DNA from: Paraescarpia echinospica
Taxonomy: Eukaryota > Annelida > Polychaeta > Sabellida > Siboglinidae
Length of the DNA stretch: 64,000 nucleotides
Assembly: GCA_020002185.1 (NCBI GenBank)
Contig: CM034541.1
Span: forward strand, 48,908,579-48,972,578
Reading direction: 5' to 3'
A program made the position numbers and the translations under genes. Positions 52,419-63,154 of the stretch are shown in pieces. The notes beneath the pieces were generated by a model, which was given only the letters and a program-made list of their open reading frames with translations, did no database searches and was not told the DNA's origin. The first letter of the stretch is position 1, and every line of letters begins with the position of its first letter.

Positions 52419-53275
52419 TTATGAAATACGGATATACTTCCAAAAGGCACCTGAAGCCCACCTACCTGCAGCTCTAATCTGAGCATCTGACTCGCCACTT
52501 AATGCAGCTGATGTTGCTGCCCCAATTCTAAGGCTATGCCCTTTGAAAACCCTAGTACCTAAACCACAAAACTCGAGCTGACGCATTAGGAGTAGATCGA
52601 ACTCGCGTCGCAGCATTGGAGAATCATCCGTATTTACAAACAGTGGAGCCACCTCTGTACACCTTACAACAAGAAATTCCCTGGCAGGATATATCGCAGT
52701 ACCGATTATATACTGTCCATCTTCCCGCAATGACTGAGGGCCCTGTCGACTGCTGTGTTTCAAATGTCGAAAATAAACCGTGACCAAATCGCCATTCAAA
52801 GCTATATCTCTGAGCTGAAGGCAACCCTGCACCATTCTGCCAGGACAGGGGACCATCTCCCCTACGCGTAAGTAGGCCCTAAATGCGAGGACCATCTAAG
52901 CTGTTAACATGATACATTTATAACGTGACGTAACCACATGTGGCAGAGCGCTAATTAGCCGCAATAATATTGGCATGGTCACTGGCAACCTGACGTCAGA
53001 CACCGTTCCCAAGTTTTACGCCCATGTTTGACAACAATAAAATTCTTAGCGGGATCCTGCAAACCATTAAGTTTATGGAAGAACGAAATGGCAGATATTG
53101 TAGAAATAATGGAAGCATGTGCATACCCTGCGCTATGTAGATAAGCAATAAAACCCATTATCATGACAACAGACACAGGTAACACAGGAACGGTGCATAA
53201 TGACAGTGTCCCTAAGGCGGCTATGAAAATGTAGAACGGCACAATCGCTGGTTCGGAATTGACCCATGGAGCCAA
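52419..53275 (-). pseudogene. Tyrosine recombinase (integrase) of the DIRS/Ngaro element
   Basis: The N-terminal part (53275-52979) encodes an all-helical core-binding segment (FIAYLHSAGYAHASIISTIS, then SFFHKLNG). A disrupted junction lies near 52900-52980. The catalytic part (52895-52419) has FRAYLRVGEM (box I Arg), HSLRIGAAT (His-x-x-Arg) and GRWASGAFWKYIRIS (Tyr nucleophile). All catalytic residues I expect are visible, but the split frame suggests inactivation. It joins circular cDNA into DNA without DDE integrase. Confidence 0.85.
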
Positions 53276-53289
53276 CGTCAGAAATTCGT

Positions 53290-53901
53290 GTATCTGGCAA
53301 CGGGATCATTTGTTGGGCAAAGTATTGCCACGACCTGGTATATAACGAGATGTAAAGTTAATAGTGCGACGGAAACAAGACAGAATTAACTCTCTCAACA
53401 TGGTCATCATACATGGCTCCTTGGATGTTTGTTTATTAATTATTGCAACCAAGGCCTCGTTATATGTGAAAAACACATGCTACTGTTAGCCGAAGAAACC
53501 CCCCACTTCGCCACAGCCACCACAATTGGGTACAACTTAAGCACTGTGATATTAAGGACATTCCATGAAATGGGCCGTCTACCCCAAAACTAGTCTGGGC
53601 CACATACTGCCCCATAGCCTATGCCCCCGGATTCATCGGTGAATAACTGCAAGTAATCCCCATTCAGAAAGTTATCATCAATAAGCTTTCCCGTTAAATC
53701 CTGACAGAAATTCCTGCCATTTCAACAAGTCTAGTTTCACCTGTCTGGTCAATCTAATGTGAAACTGCGGTCTACTTACATGTAAAGTTAAGTCGATTAA
53801 CCTTCGTATGAAACCTGTTCCAGGAACTACTGAACAACTGATCCATAGGACCCTTATTAATTGTTGAATCCCTCTAAGAGTGGCTGTCTCTCTGCTCAAT
53901 A
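53290..53901 (-). pseudogene. RT connection and RNase H region of the DIRS/Ngaro element
   Basis: Signatures on the - strand: SRETATLRGIQQL, GTGFIRRLIDLT, HIRLTRQVKLDLLKW and EFLSGFNGK, then FTDESGGIGYGAVCG, an in-frame TAG before FWGRRPISW, TVLKLYPIVVAV, and TYNEALVAIINKQTS followed by RYIPGRGNTLPNK. In related elements the sequence before NEAL is FTDN, so here a catalytic Asp appears replaced by Tyr. Truncated by the gap at its 5' side. Confidence 0.8.
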
Positions 53902-54901
53902 NNNNNNNNNNNNNNNNNNNNNNNNNNNNNNNNNNNNNNNNNNNNNNNNNNNNNNNNNNNNNNNNNNNNNNNNNNNNNNNNNNNNNNNNNNNNNNNNNNN
54001 NNNNNNNNNNNNNNNNNNNNNNNNNNNNNNNNNNNNNNNNNNNNNNNNNNNNNNNNNNNNNNNNNNNNNNNNNNNNNNNNNNNNNNNNNNNNNNNNNNNN
54101 NNNNNNNNNNNNNNNNNNNNNNNNNNNNNNNNNNNNNNNNNNNNNNNNNNNNNNNNNNNNNNNNNNNNNNNNNNNNNNNNNNNNNNNNNNNNNNNNNNNN
54201 NNNNNNNNNNNNNNNNNNNNNNNNNNNNNNNNNNNNNNNNNNNNNNNNNNNNNNNNNNNNNNNNNNNNNNNNNNNNNNNNNNNNNNNNNNNNNNNNNNNN
54301 NNNNNNNNNNNNNNNNNNNNNNNNNNNNNNNNNNNNNNNNNNNNNNNNNNNNNNNNNNNNNNNNNNNNNNNNNNNNNNNNNNNNNNNNNNNNNNNNNNNN
54401 NNNNNNNNNNNNNNNNNNNNNNNNNNNNNNNNNNNNNNNNNNNNNNNNNNNNNNNNNNNNNNNNNNNNNNNNNNNNNNNNNNNNNNNNNNNNNNNNNNNN
54501 NNNNNNNNNNNNNNNNNNNNNNNNNNNNNNNNNNNNNNNNNNNNNNNNNNNNNNNNNNNNNNNNNNNNNNNNNNNNNNNNNNNNNNNNNNNNNNNNNNNN
54601 NNNNNNNNNNNNNNNNNNNNNNNNNNNNNNNNNNNNNNNNNNNNNNNNNNNNNNNNNNNNNNNNNNNNNNNNNNNNNNNNNNNNNNNNNNNNNNNNNNNN
54701 NNNNNNNNNNNNNNNNNNNNNNNNNNNNNNNNNNNNNNNNNNNNNNNNNNNNNNNNNNNNNNNNNNNNNNNNNNNNNNNNNNNNNNNNNNNNNNNNNNNN
54801 NNNNNNNNNNNNNNNNNNNNNNNNNNNNNNNNNNNNNNNNNNNNNNNNNNNNNNNNNNNNNNNNNNNNNNNNNNNNNNNNNNNNNNNNNNNNNNNNNNNN
54901 N
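53902..54901. other. Assembly gap, 1000 N
   Basis: Exactly 1000 N, a conventional placeholder length, so true size is unknown. It interrupts the retroelement. Confidence 0.99.
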
Positions 54902-54955
54902 CAAGTGATGTGTAACTCCCAAGTGATGTGTAACTCCCAAGTGATGTGTAACTCC
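54902..54955 (+). repeat. 18-bp tandem repeat at gap edge
   Basis: AAGTGATGTGTAACTCCC three times, directly against the gap. The gap may be a longer unresolved array. Confidence 0.9.
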
Positions 54956-55043
54956 CAATTGTACTTGCCAAAATAACAGGTATATTTAAGCACATTAAAA
55001 AATCTGGCATTATACCTGGCATGATAATTATTTTAATAATAAT

Positions 55044-55273
55044 AATATATCCACCACTGTCTGTAGCCAGGTACTCATTTATACAGCTGAGTGAACTGGA
55101 GCAACGTGGAATGAACTGGAGCAATGTGGAGTGAACTGGAGCAATGTGGAGTGAACTGGAGCAATGTGGAGTGAACAAACGTGCCCAAGGTTCGAAATCA
55201 CTGTAAGAGGATTTGAATGCAAAATGTCTTGATAGAGAGTTTGATGCTCTTACCACAACGCCACCGCACTCTG
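55044..55273 (-). mobile_element. SINE copy with internal 20-bp expansion
   Basis: Antisense copy: the head on the - strand has GTGGTAAGAGC and a degenerate B box, and the body has GGTACTCATTTATACAGCTG. Inside, a 20-bp unit (AGTGAACTGGAGCAATGTGG) is repeated about four times at 55088-55176. Confidence 0.65.
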
Positions 55274-55706
55274 TGTTACCTTGTTAGTGCAACTGTGGTA
55301 ACTGGTCCCAACAAATTATCGAACATAATAAATAATTTTTAATCGCAATCTGGTAATATTGGTAAGCTCCGAACATCAAAGAGTTGTGCGGTAAAATAAC
55401 CCAACTAGCATCCGTTATATTTCCAACAGAGTAGCATATAATCTGAATATTTACTTACCTTTCACGGGCTAAAAAGACAAATAACAAACTATGTTTCTGA
55501 CTTAATAAAGACAACCTGGCAGGCAGTAAACCTTCAAAATAATTACTCTAATATATGAACACTACATTAATAGATACACGAGGAACAAACCAGCTCCTTT
55601 TAAACTGACTGTGCATATTACTAAACTATTGACACACTACACATTTGACCATCAACACACCTGATTCATAAACGGGTAAATCACCCAAGAAGGTAGGAAG
55701 AATTAC
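55274..55706. other. Unannotated sequence
   Basis: AT-rich; nothing recognised. Confidence 0.4.
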
Positions 55707-55847
55707 CTGTGGTCAACGGTTGACAGTCGCACTGAGGGGGCAGTTCGAACGAAGCAGTCGCAATCATTCTTTGGAGACTGCGCTGGCGTACTCGAATGTC
55801 ACTTGTGATCGACATGATGCTGCCTTCACGCAAGATCACCCAGAAGG
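55707..55847 (-). CDS. Candidate orphan exon
   Basis: A 141-nt open segment on the - strand bordered by a TTTCTTCACAG acceptor and an ACAG/GTAATT donor, phase 1 in and out. It encodes a stretch beginning FWVILREGSIMSITSDIRV and ending ELPPQCDCQPLTT. I do not recognise it. It could belong to a downstream gene on the same strand as the A2M-like gene. Coding nature is inferred only from splice sites and the absence of stops. Confidence 0.35.
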
Positions 55848-56762
55848 CTGTGAAGAAACACCAACAATGTGAATCTAACTACATATTAATGCAGAACACA
55901 GCAAAGACCGACATCAAAACAGTCCTTATTTATGTGATTATAATTTTCTGATAAAATTATTGTTCTATTTCTGTGTATCTCCCAATGTCCTGTCTAAATA
56001 TAGCACTGATAAGCCATCTGGTGGCACTGTTGACAGAAGTGGTTAGTCACTAGGTGGCACTGTTATAGCACTGATCTTCTCGGCTTTGTCAATTACACAG
56101 GAGTGACAATTTACCAAATAATGTTTGGAATGCCTACTTTATACATTACATAGGTGTGGAATATGGTGACTGTGGAGAGGCTGAGGCTCACCAACCCCCT
56201 TCAACTGCACCCCCCCAAGGTTCACCAAACCTTTCCACAAATCACTGAATTTAGTAGATTTGTGCTGCCACCTAGTTGGCAGAAGCAAACATGTTTTATG
56301 GCATGCTTTATGTGCCAAGTCTGACAAAATAACAGTGTTCCCATCTATGGCTTCCCTATATGCAGTACATACATGATCTATCACAAGAAGCACAAATTTC
56401 ATAAACGCATCATAGAGGCAAACGTGTAATATATAATGTGTAAAATCTGTAGTGTAAAATGTAGTAAAATTATTTTAAAATCTTGTCAGACTCACCATGC
56501 TTGCTTGCACAGAACCTTTCCACCCAATTGCCTATTTCCTGGAGGTTGCTATAGCAACGGGGACAGGAAGTGGTAGACGGAAGCAAGACAGCTTTGTTCT
56601 GGGGGCTCTGTCAAAACACCACAATACATTAGATTTTACAGTTTCAAACCTTCTCACCATAAAATCAAAAACTTTCATTTTTCATATCCAAAGTGTATTT
56701 TACATGGTAAAGGAATGGGGGAAAAAGATTTATGTCTACCATCAATAAATCCGCCCTTACAG
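55848..56762. other. Unannotated sequence with a relative of the 44-bp repeat
   Basis: At 56180-56235 GGCTCACCAACCCC, CTTCAACTGCACCCCC and AAGGTTCACCAAACC resemble, in reverse complement, the sequence beside the minisatellite at 2290-2330. Otherwise nothing recognised. Confidence 0.45.
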
Positions 56763-56925
56763 ACCATGCGACAACTAAAAACCACATCATAGACTAGGAG
56801 GGAGTGAAAATTGTAGACAAGGAATCAAACCAAAGAATCCGGCATATCAAGGAAGCCATCAGGATCAGGAAGACCAGAACACCTATCAACAGAGACGACG
56901 GCAATTACGAACTGCCTCAAGTGTA
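56763..56925 (+). mobile_element. Penelope-like element C-terminal scrap
   Basis: The frame reads DHATTKNHIID, stop, EGVKIVDKESNQRIRHIKEA and TPINRDDGNYELPQV, stop. HxxxxNHxIDW, then KEAIxIRK, then INRDxGxYxLP is the end of the GIY-YIG region of Penelope-like elements. The two TAG codons sit where Trp is expected. Confidence 0.65.
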
Positions 56926-57936
56926 GGGTGACATCATTCAGTGTCATTGGTACACGTACTGAAGAAGTCAATGTAAGACGTTAGACGAAAGCCTCTACCA
57001 GGTAAAATACACTTTGGATAAGAAAAATGAGTTTTTTATTTTAAAAAGGACTATCCTGAAGAATGTTCAGTAATCTTCTCATCATAAAGGAAGACCTCTG
57101 CTGCAATAAAGCTCAACTGACCATTCGGTGGAACATTTCTGCTGATTTCACATTTACACTAGATATGAAGGATTGCAGGACAAAACACAATGTATCCATT
57201 TTCTTGGTTTTGAGGAAAAGGCACTTTTGTGTTTCATCCTCAAAGTTTAAATAAAAACCTGTAAATGATGTTGGGGAATATTATGAATCCCAAATCATAG
57301 CTAGATAATGGTAGTAAAGTCTAAAATATTTGTTGCAGATTTGTTACATAAAATGTGATATTAAATGATTGTGTTATCAAAACAGAGTTTATTCAGTCAG
57401 TGCACGTTGTCAGTCCGTGTAACTGTCCATGCAGCAAGGCAGTGCTGAATGGCTCAAAATGGATCTATCGCATTTTGAGTAAAAAAATGCGGATGCCACT
57501 TATCGCGTTTCAAACAAAAGCTGTTTTGTGCATGTCGTTTTGGACAAATAAGATAGCACCCTAGCTTGACATGTTTCAACAAACATTTTGACTTTGTTTG
57601 GTCGAAATTTCAAAAATGGCATTTATCGTGTTTTGCCCTGAAACCCTTCATATAAGGAAACCCCAACAACCAAACGCAATGAATTTTTCTAAACACAGAC
57701 TCAAAATGTTTGAATTCATCCATTTTCAGCCAATCAGCACCATTTTGCTACATGTGCAGCTGCGTGGAGTGAGGGTCTGTGCTACATGAATAAACCACGT
57801 TTTCATAACAAATCTGCAAAGAATATTTTAGACTTTACTACCATCCACGTTGAAACTGCAGAAATATATCCTGGCAGAAACGTAACAATACAGTGTACTA
57901 GTGTACAAGGTACCACTTCAGTGCTGCCCCCCACCC
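56926..57936. other. Unannotated sequence downstream of the A2M-like gene
   Basis: No exon recognised. A polyadenylation signal for the - strand gene is not clearly placed. Confidence 0.4.
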
Positions 57937-58067
57937 CTAGCGGACTCCTACCACTCCAGTGCTGGCCCCTAGCAGTACTGCCTCGGTCTTGACAATCATT
58001 TCCTCCTGCACAGGTACCACGTTGCACAGGTCATTTGTTAGGCTGTACGGCAACTTCTGGAAGAGTT
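57937..58067 (-). CDS. A2M/TEP-like last exon (putative)
   Basis: A strong acceptor (TTGTCTGTTTTATTCAG) fits the phase-1 donor of exon C. The frame runs 42 codons, with one cysteine in NDLCNVV, to TAG. The sequence is not conserved in the family, so support rests only on splice signals and frame. Confidence 0.5.
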
Positions 58068-61000
58068 CTGAATAAAACAGACAACATATGTAGCCAAATC
58101 AATTTGTTTCGGGATTAAAACCAGCCTTCTGGTTCGCTATCACATTTTGGTGCTAACCACCGCAAATATCATCCCAGCCTGACCAAGGCTTGAGAGGGTG
58201 CTATGTCAGAAATATTTCAGATTTTAGTGTCTCTCTTAAAGGCTAAAAGGCAAATGGTGTTTTAATTTTGAGTGAGAGCACGCACCTATACTGTGCTGGT
58301 GACATGACATTTAGTTACGTTTAAACATGTTCCGACTCGATCGAGATAAGAAATTTTCCAGATAAACATAACTGTATTCACGTGCATCACTGAAAGATAT
58401 GTAAACCTTAATAGAACATGTTTCTTACTATTGCAAAAAAATGGACATGTGCACTTTAGTTATTTGTTGCAAAAAGGTAGTTGGCTATACTATCCAAGAA
58501 TCAAGACTACCATGACAAAAATATTTTCTTATTAGCAGCAATCATAAACTCACAACCAACTATATTCTTTTCCCAACTTAACGCCTGCTTATTGTACTGT
58601 AACTGTTTAGTTTTGTAATGTGTCAGAGTGTCAGGAATACCTTTCTTGTAGTAGTCATAGACAATGACATATGCAGGTTTCGTCTCTTTCACTTCGACTT
58701 CTTGTATCACGTTGAACGAAAAACATTTACGGGCATGAGTCAACTGAAAATAGTACAAACCAGGTGTGAGACAATTGTTATTGTTAATTCATCTTGACCA
58801 CCAAAATGAACCACACAAATGGAAGAGCTGAAGGAGGAGGTTGGTGCGAATGAGAATTTCAAGAAGCTGGTGAGGGTTTTAAAGTGGGCTGGACATGTGA
58901 AACAAATGGAACGGAAACAGTTAACGAACAGAGTGGATGTCCCCCCCCCCCGACAGAAAGTCCATGTCTGTGGAAGCAACTAAGTGAGAAGATTTGCTGG
59001 AGAAGAGATTAGACGTGTGAAGTGCTTAGATGCCCAGGAAGGAGGTTGATGTGAGAGATTAGACGTGTGAAGTGCTTAGATGCCCAGGAAGGAGGTTGAT
59101 GTGAGAGATTAGACGTGTGAAGTGCTTAGATGCCCAGGAAGGAGGTTGATGTGAGAGATTAGACGTGTGAAGTGCTTAGATGCCCAGGAAGGAGGTTGAT
59201 GTGAGAGATTAGACGTGTGAAGTGCTTAGATGCCCAGGAAGGAGGTTGATGTGAGAGATTAGACGTGTGAAGTGCTTAGATGCCCAGGAAGGAGGTTGAT
59301 GTGAGAGATTAGACGTGTGAAGTGCTTAGATGCCCAGGAAGGAGGTTGATGTGAGAGATTAGACGTGCGAAGTGCTTAGATGCCCAGGAAGGAGGTTGAT
59401 GTGAGAGATTAGACGTGCGAAGTGCTTAGATGCCCAGGAAGGAGGTTGATGTGAGAGATTAGACGTGTGAAGTGCTTAGATGCCCAGGAAGGAGGTTGAT
59501 GTGAGAGATTAGACGTGTGAAGTGCTTAGATGCCCAGGAAGGAGGTTGATGTGAGAGATTAGACGTGTGAAGTGCTTAGATGCCCAGGAAGGAGATTGAT
59601 GTGAGAGTTGCAGTAGGAAACTGGTGAGGATTCATCTAAGGTTGGCTGGACACGCTGAACAAACAGAAGGTCATTAACAAAAAGAGCAGGTGTGCTCAGA
59701 GGGGAGGGTAGAAGGGAAGACCGTGACTAGGATGGGAGGGGTGTGAGAAGAGAGATTTGACAACACTGGGAGGAGGGTGTACAGCAAGAGGTAGGTAGAG
59801 TGGAACTGTGTGGTGGCAGCAAAACAGAATCAGTGACAGAAGAAAACAATTCTATGAATAGTATCGATGCCAGCCTCAAACTGAACTACAGCGACAAAGA
59901 GGACAACAACAACAATGCATGCCGAATCATATCCAGTTGTTATTTCTACATGTATTCAATCTGCATGTCCTCGGAGGTGATTATGTTACCGACATGAAAG
60001 GTGACCTACCTCGTCAAAGTAAAAGTTCACCATGTTGTTGTCTATCTCAAATTTCTTCAACTCGAGTTCAGTGTCTTGTCGCAGCTGCAAACATCGAAAC
60101 AATTGTGAAATGAGAACTTTGCGCACGTGTGCACACCCGGAAACACACAATGATACTAGTGGCAAGATGGCTGTCTTATGATCATCAGCAGTAAGTAGGC
60201 ACAATCTGTGGATGTGTTTTTTAATAACTTAACAAGTTTGCCGCTCAAAATAAGTACCCGAGATGGTAAGCGGACAAGGAAGCTATTAGCTTATCGAGAT
60301 AACAACATTTGTTTATTTATGTGTAACCCGCCATATTGAGATATTTGTAAATTTAGTTTTTAAACATATTCATTCACACTGGTAGCATTTACTGTCTGTA
60401 GATAATTTATTTAATCCATTTGTTGATCATCAGATGTGATAACAATACAACTCTCTTGAGGGTTATACTTAGTTAATAGAGACACAAAATCCATCCTCTT
60501 TTGCAAAGGTATCCAACCAATTGGTCTACGTCATTCACAAATTTAACTCTTTCAGACTTTTGATACGTAATATTATGTACCAAAAATAAAACCTGTTGCG
60601 ACTTTGATTCGTATTATTACGTACAGTGAATTTTTGTGGAAACGGGACGTTTAGAGGGATCTATATGCGACTTTAAGGTAATGCCAGATCGAGACAACCA
60701 TGTGCTTTACAGTAATGGCGGCACTGTTTACTTTTGTTGGAGTTAATGCGATATTTTCGTTAAAAATCATCGTGATTTGTCACGGTTTCTGAGCAAAAAC
60801 AATGGCAGAAGGGAACAGCCCTGCACATGTGTATTTTAATGCATTATTTGAGGCCAAAAGCAACAATGCATTCTGTGGATTTTAAGCTGATACGTACAAA
60901 CGAATGTGACTAGAGCTGGTACTTTCGCTACTTCAAGAAAATCGTACGGGGAATGAAGCTACTGAAGACGAACTTAGACACATCTGATTTCATGTCCAAC

Positions 61001-62419
61001 TGGCAACAAAATGGCGTCAACCAACTTTGAAGAATCCACGATGCGTTTAAACAAAGTAATCATTTAATATCACAATTCAGATTATCTGCCTGAATTTGGA
61101 CTACGATGATGACTGGAATTCTAGTGTATTTGATACATGGACACTGTCAGTATATGCGTGTACAGAATCCACCAAATAATGCAATGACACCAACTGACAG
61201 CGCGGCAAATTGTCTTCTCTGTTTTTAGTGACATGTTCAATTACTTATTTTAATGACAACTGCTGTGTAGGTACCTGTTGCAAACTAGTCACACTGATGC
61301 GGAAAGATATTCTAACAGGTGAACACTGTAGAACTGCTCCAAGAAATTGAAATATAGTTCAGCAAACTGGTTTTAAAATTCTACATTAATTTTTCACATT
61401 TCTAGAAAAAAAATTATTGCTTTCCTTGGTAACTGCCATGTATCTGTTTGTGTTTTAGTAATCATTTATGGCTTGTTAGATAGCTCATTTATTCAGCTTT
61501 CAGAAAATGTAGTTTTATGTTTTTTCTTGTTATAATTATGTTGCTATTGAGCAATCTTCTGTGCATGGTAGTGGAATACTGAATCCAAGTGAGAATTAGG
61601 ATTCCACAGAGCAAATTTTGATCACGGAAATTAAAGACTGAAAGGGTTAAAATACTTGGACAGAGACAAAAGTTGTAGTTTTAAAACTGGATCAACCAAT
61701 GGCTTGCTTCCCAGTGGTGCCATCTACCAGATGTTTTCCTATTAATTTTACAGCACGGATCGAGCTGGTAGCACCCATGCAATGTATGTGTCTGTAGAGG
61801 TTGTTGAAAGGTAAAGTTTAGTGTGTACATACAACTTTTGGCATGGTGCTGAGAATAACTTATGTTCTGCAGGATCACCAACTTTCGAAATTCAGAGGTC
61901 TTGGAGATCTCTAGCCATATGTTATTGGGACACATTAAAAATGATGAGTTTGAACGCTGACTTCAATGTGATTTGAAAATAAATAAAACTACTACAGAGA
62001 TAGCATATGTGTACGTATGTGGGTATGTTACCATCTTTCTCCTAGATGACCAGCACTTCAGGCTGCAAACTTTCCATGGAAGTAACGTTGGGTTTTGTAA
62101 TGGTTTATGGCTTCATACCGGATGTCAGATGGACAAAAATCAATTGTTTACGTTACATGTAACTTGATTTGCAAATTACAACATTACTAACATCATTTAC
62201 AAATGCTCTAGGAAACCATATCCTGTGTTTTAGTTTGTGTCAACGCAGTGCTACTTGAATGGTGGGAATTTTTGCTAGTTGCTGTAATTTAAAACAAAAC
62301 ATGCTGAAACGAAAGAGATTATACTCACTTTCTTGAGTGACTGTTTCTCTGGAAGCCAGCCTGAGACCATCTTCACTTCAAACACAGCCATGTTGGATGC
62401 ATCGTCTTCCCCATTGTAA
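57937..62419 (-). CDS. 3' end of an alpha-2-macroglobulin / TEP-family gene (partial)
   Basis: Four exons on the - strand: 62419-62329, 60084-60010, 58743-58641 and 58067-57937 (stop TAG 57939-57937). Together they encode the receptor-binding (C-terminal) domain. The first has SNMAVFEVKMVSGW, the second ELKKFEIDNNMVNFYFDE, the third ARKCFSFNVIQEVEV and KPAYVIVYDYYKK, which match the family order (SGF loop, YFDE strand, CFSF, VYDYY). The fourth encodes a non-conserved tail ending GASTGVVGVR. Phases are 0, 0 and 1 across the junctions. Family members are large secreted thioester or protease-trapping proteins of innate immunity. Thioester, bait and macroglobulin domains would lie upstream, beyond the window. 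Whether it is A2M, CD109 or TEP cannot be told from this part. Confidence 0.75.
58641..58743 (-). CDS. A2M/TEP-like exon C
   Basis: 103 nt. Acceptor TACTATTTTCAG, donor AAAG/GTATTC. It encodes LTHARKCFSFNVIQ and KPAYVIVYDYYKK. The CFSF and VYDYY motifs are the most diagnostic of the whole gene. Confidence 0.85.
58800..59800 (+). mobile_element. Decayed LINE 3' end hosting a minisatellite
   Basis: Fragments VLKWAGHVKQMERKQL (58875-58925) and LRLAGHAEQTEG (59635-59670) resemble the RxAGHVxRM motif of non-LTR ORF2 C-termini. The 50-bp array separates them. Lies in the intron between A2M-like exons B and C. Confidence 0.5.
59003..59605 (+). repeat. 50-bp minisatellite, about 12 copies
   Basis: Unit GAGAGATTAGACGTGTGAAG then TGCTTAGATGCCCAGGAAGG then AGGTTGATGT. 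Copies are nearly identical; two have GTGCGAAG. Confidence 0.98.
60010..60084 (-). CDS. A2M/TEP-like exon B
   Basis: 75 nt, phase 0 to 0. Acceptor TTTGCAG, donor GACGAG/GTAGGT. It encodes LRQDTELELKKFE then IDNNMVNFYFDE, corresponding to the family's kxyExd-x-V-x-YFDE segment. Confidence 0.78.
60547..61646. mobile_element. piggyBac-like non-autonomous element
   Basis: Bounded by TTAA (60543-60546 and 61647-61650) with inverted ends CTCTTTCAGACTTTTG and TTAAAGACTGAAAGGG. TTAA target duplication and CCCTTT-like ends are hallmarks of piggyBac. The 1.1-kb interior has no long frame or recognisable transposase. Lies in the intron between A2M-like exons A and B. Confidence 0.65.
62329..62419 (-). 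CDS. A2M/TEP-like exon A (receptor-binding domain start)
   Basis: The donor on the - strand is CTCAAGAAA/GTGAGT. The acceptor chosen is GTCTGTCACCAG, which follows a pyrimidine tract, giving 91 nt. The reading frame stays open further upstream to about 62480, so the 5' edge may be earlier. It encodes YNGEDDASNMAVFEVKMV and SGWLPEKQSLKK. Confidence 0.7.
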
Positions 62420-62969
62420 CTGGTGACAGACAAGGCACACGTTTTATTACGAAGCATGTATAAGAGTGCGTGTGCTCACTGGCATTCCATTAGCCGACCA
62501 TGTTACAACAAAGGTATCTCTTGTACAAGGTATAGTTGTACAGGGTATGCACACATTCAAATACAATTACATACAACTTAAAACTCAAGCACAAAGAAAT
62601 ATTTTAACAATTGTAACAGTTGAATTTGTTACAGTCAAATGGTCGCTAGAGGCGCTGGAATAATTGGGCGATTGTTTCTCGCTAGAGGGATTGATGTCGC
62701 AGTGATTTGAATTATTCGAAGGAAGAGTGATTCGAAGTGATTACTGGTAAATGATGTACTTCGTTGTTAATCTTTTATGTACTAACGCCTTGCTGTATAG
62801 TTGAATGTTTGTTACTTTGTATGTAATAGTAGGATTGATCATCGAAGTGAGGATGCAGGGTACTTTAGATAGTTTAAAACATTCATCTCATACTTTATAT
62901 CAGTTGTCCAAGATGGCGCATGGATGTTGAGCCCTGCTTGGTAGCAAGCACTACGGGGAATCGCCCATC

Positions 62970-63098
62970 ATGTAATATAACCTGCCAGTTTCCTTGGTTC
63001 TTGACATGCATGGTTATAATAACAAGATAATTAGTGTTGGATTGTAAATATGTTTCTCCTGCTGCTGTTAGGAGTGCTGTAGTGCGGCAGCAAACATT
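62970..63098 (+). mobile_element. Possible short LTR followed by primer-site-like sequence
   Basis: TGTAATATAACC ... GCAGCAAACA, then TTGGCGAGACCGATTC, resembles an LTR end followed by a tRNA primer site. No partner LTR or internal genes are present. Speculative. Confidence 0.2.
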
Positions 63099-63154
63099 GG
63101 CGAGACCGATTCGTGTGGAGACTAGGGAACAGCACTACTCTAGACTGTCTGAGG

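Larger units (their letters stand above)
50951..53901 (-). mobile_element. Ngaro/DIRS-like tyrosine-recombinase retroelement, 3' half
   Basis: On the - strand, in order: RT end/RNase H (53901-53290), tyrosine recombinase (53275-52419), a non-coding stretch with four copies of a CCACTGTCAGAG motif, a repeat (52063-51779), a unique segment (51778-51233) and a second copy of the repeat (51232-50951). This B1-A2-B2 order is the split direct repeat of Ngaro/PAT-type elements; A1 and the 5' half should lie in or beyond the gap. Stops in RNase H show this copy is inactive. Confidence 0.8.

Noticed and set aside
53678..55256. Long open frames across the N gap
   Set aside because: They are produced by reading N as open codons; only the parts outside 53902-54901 carry information.
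59003..59605. CRISPR-like array
   Set aside because: Units are contiguous with no distinct spacers, and the genome is eukaryotic; it is a minisatellite.
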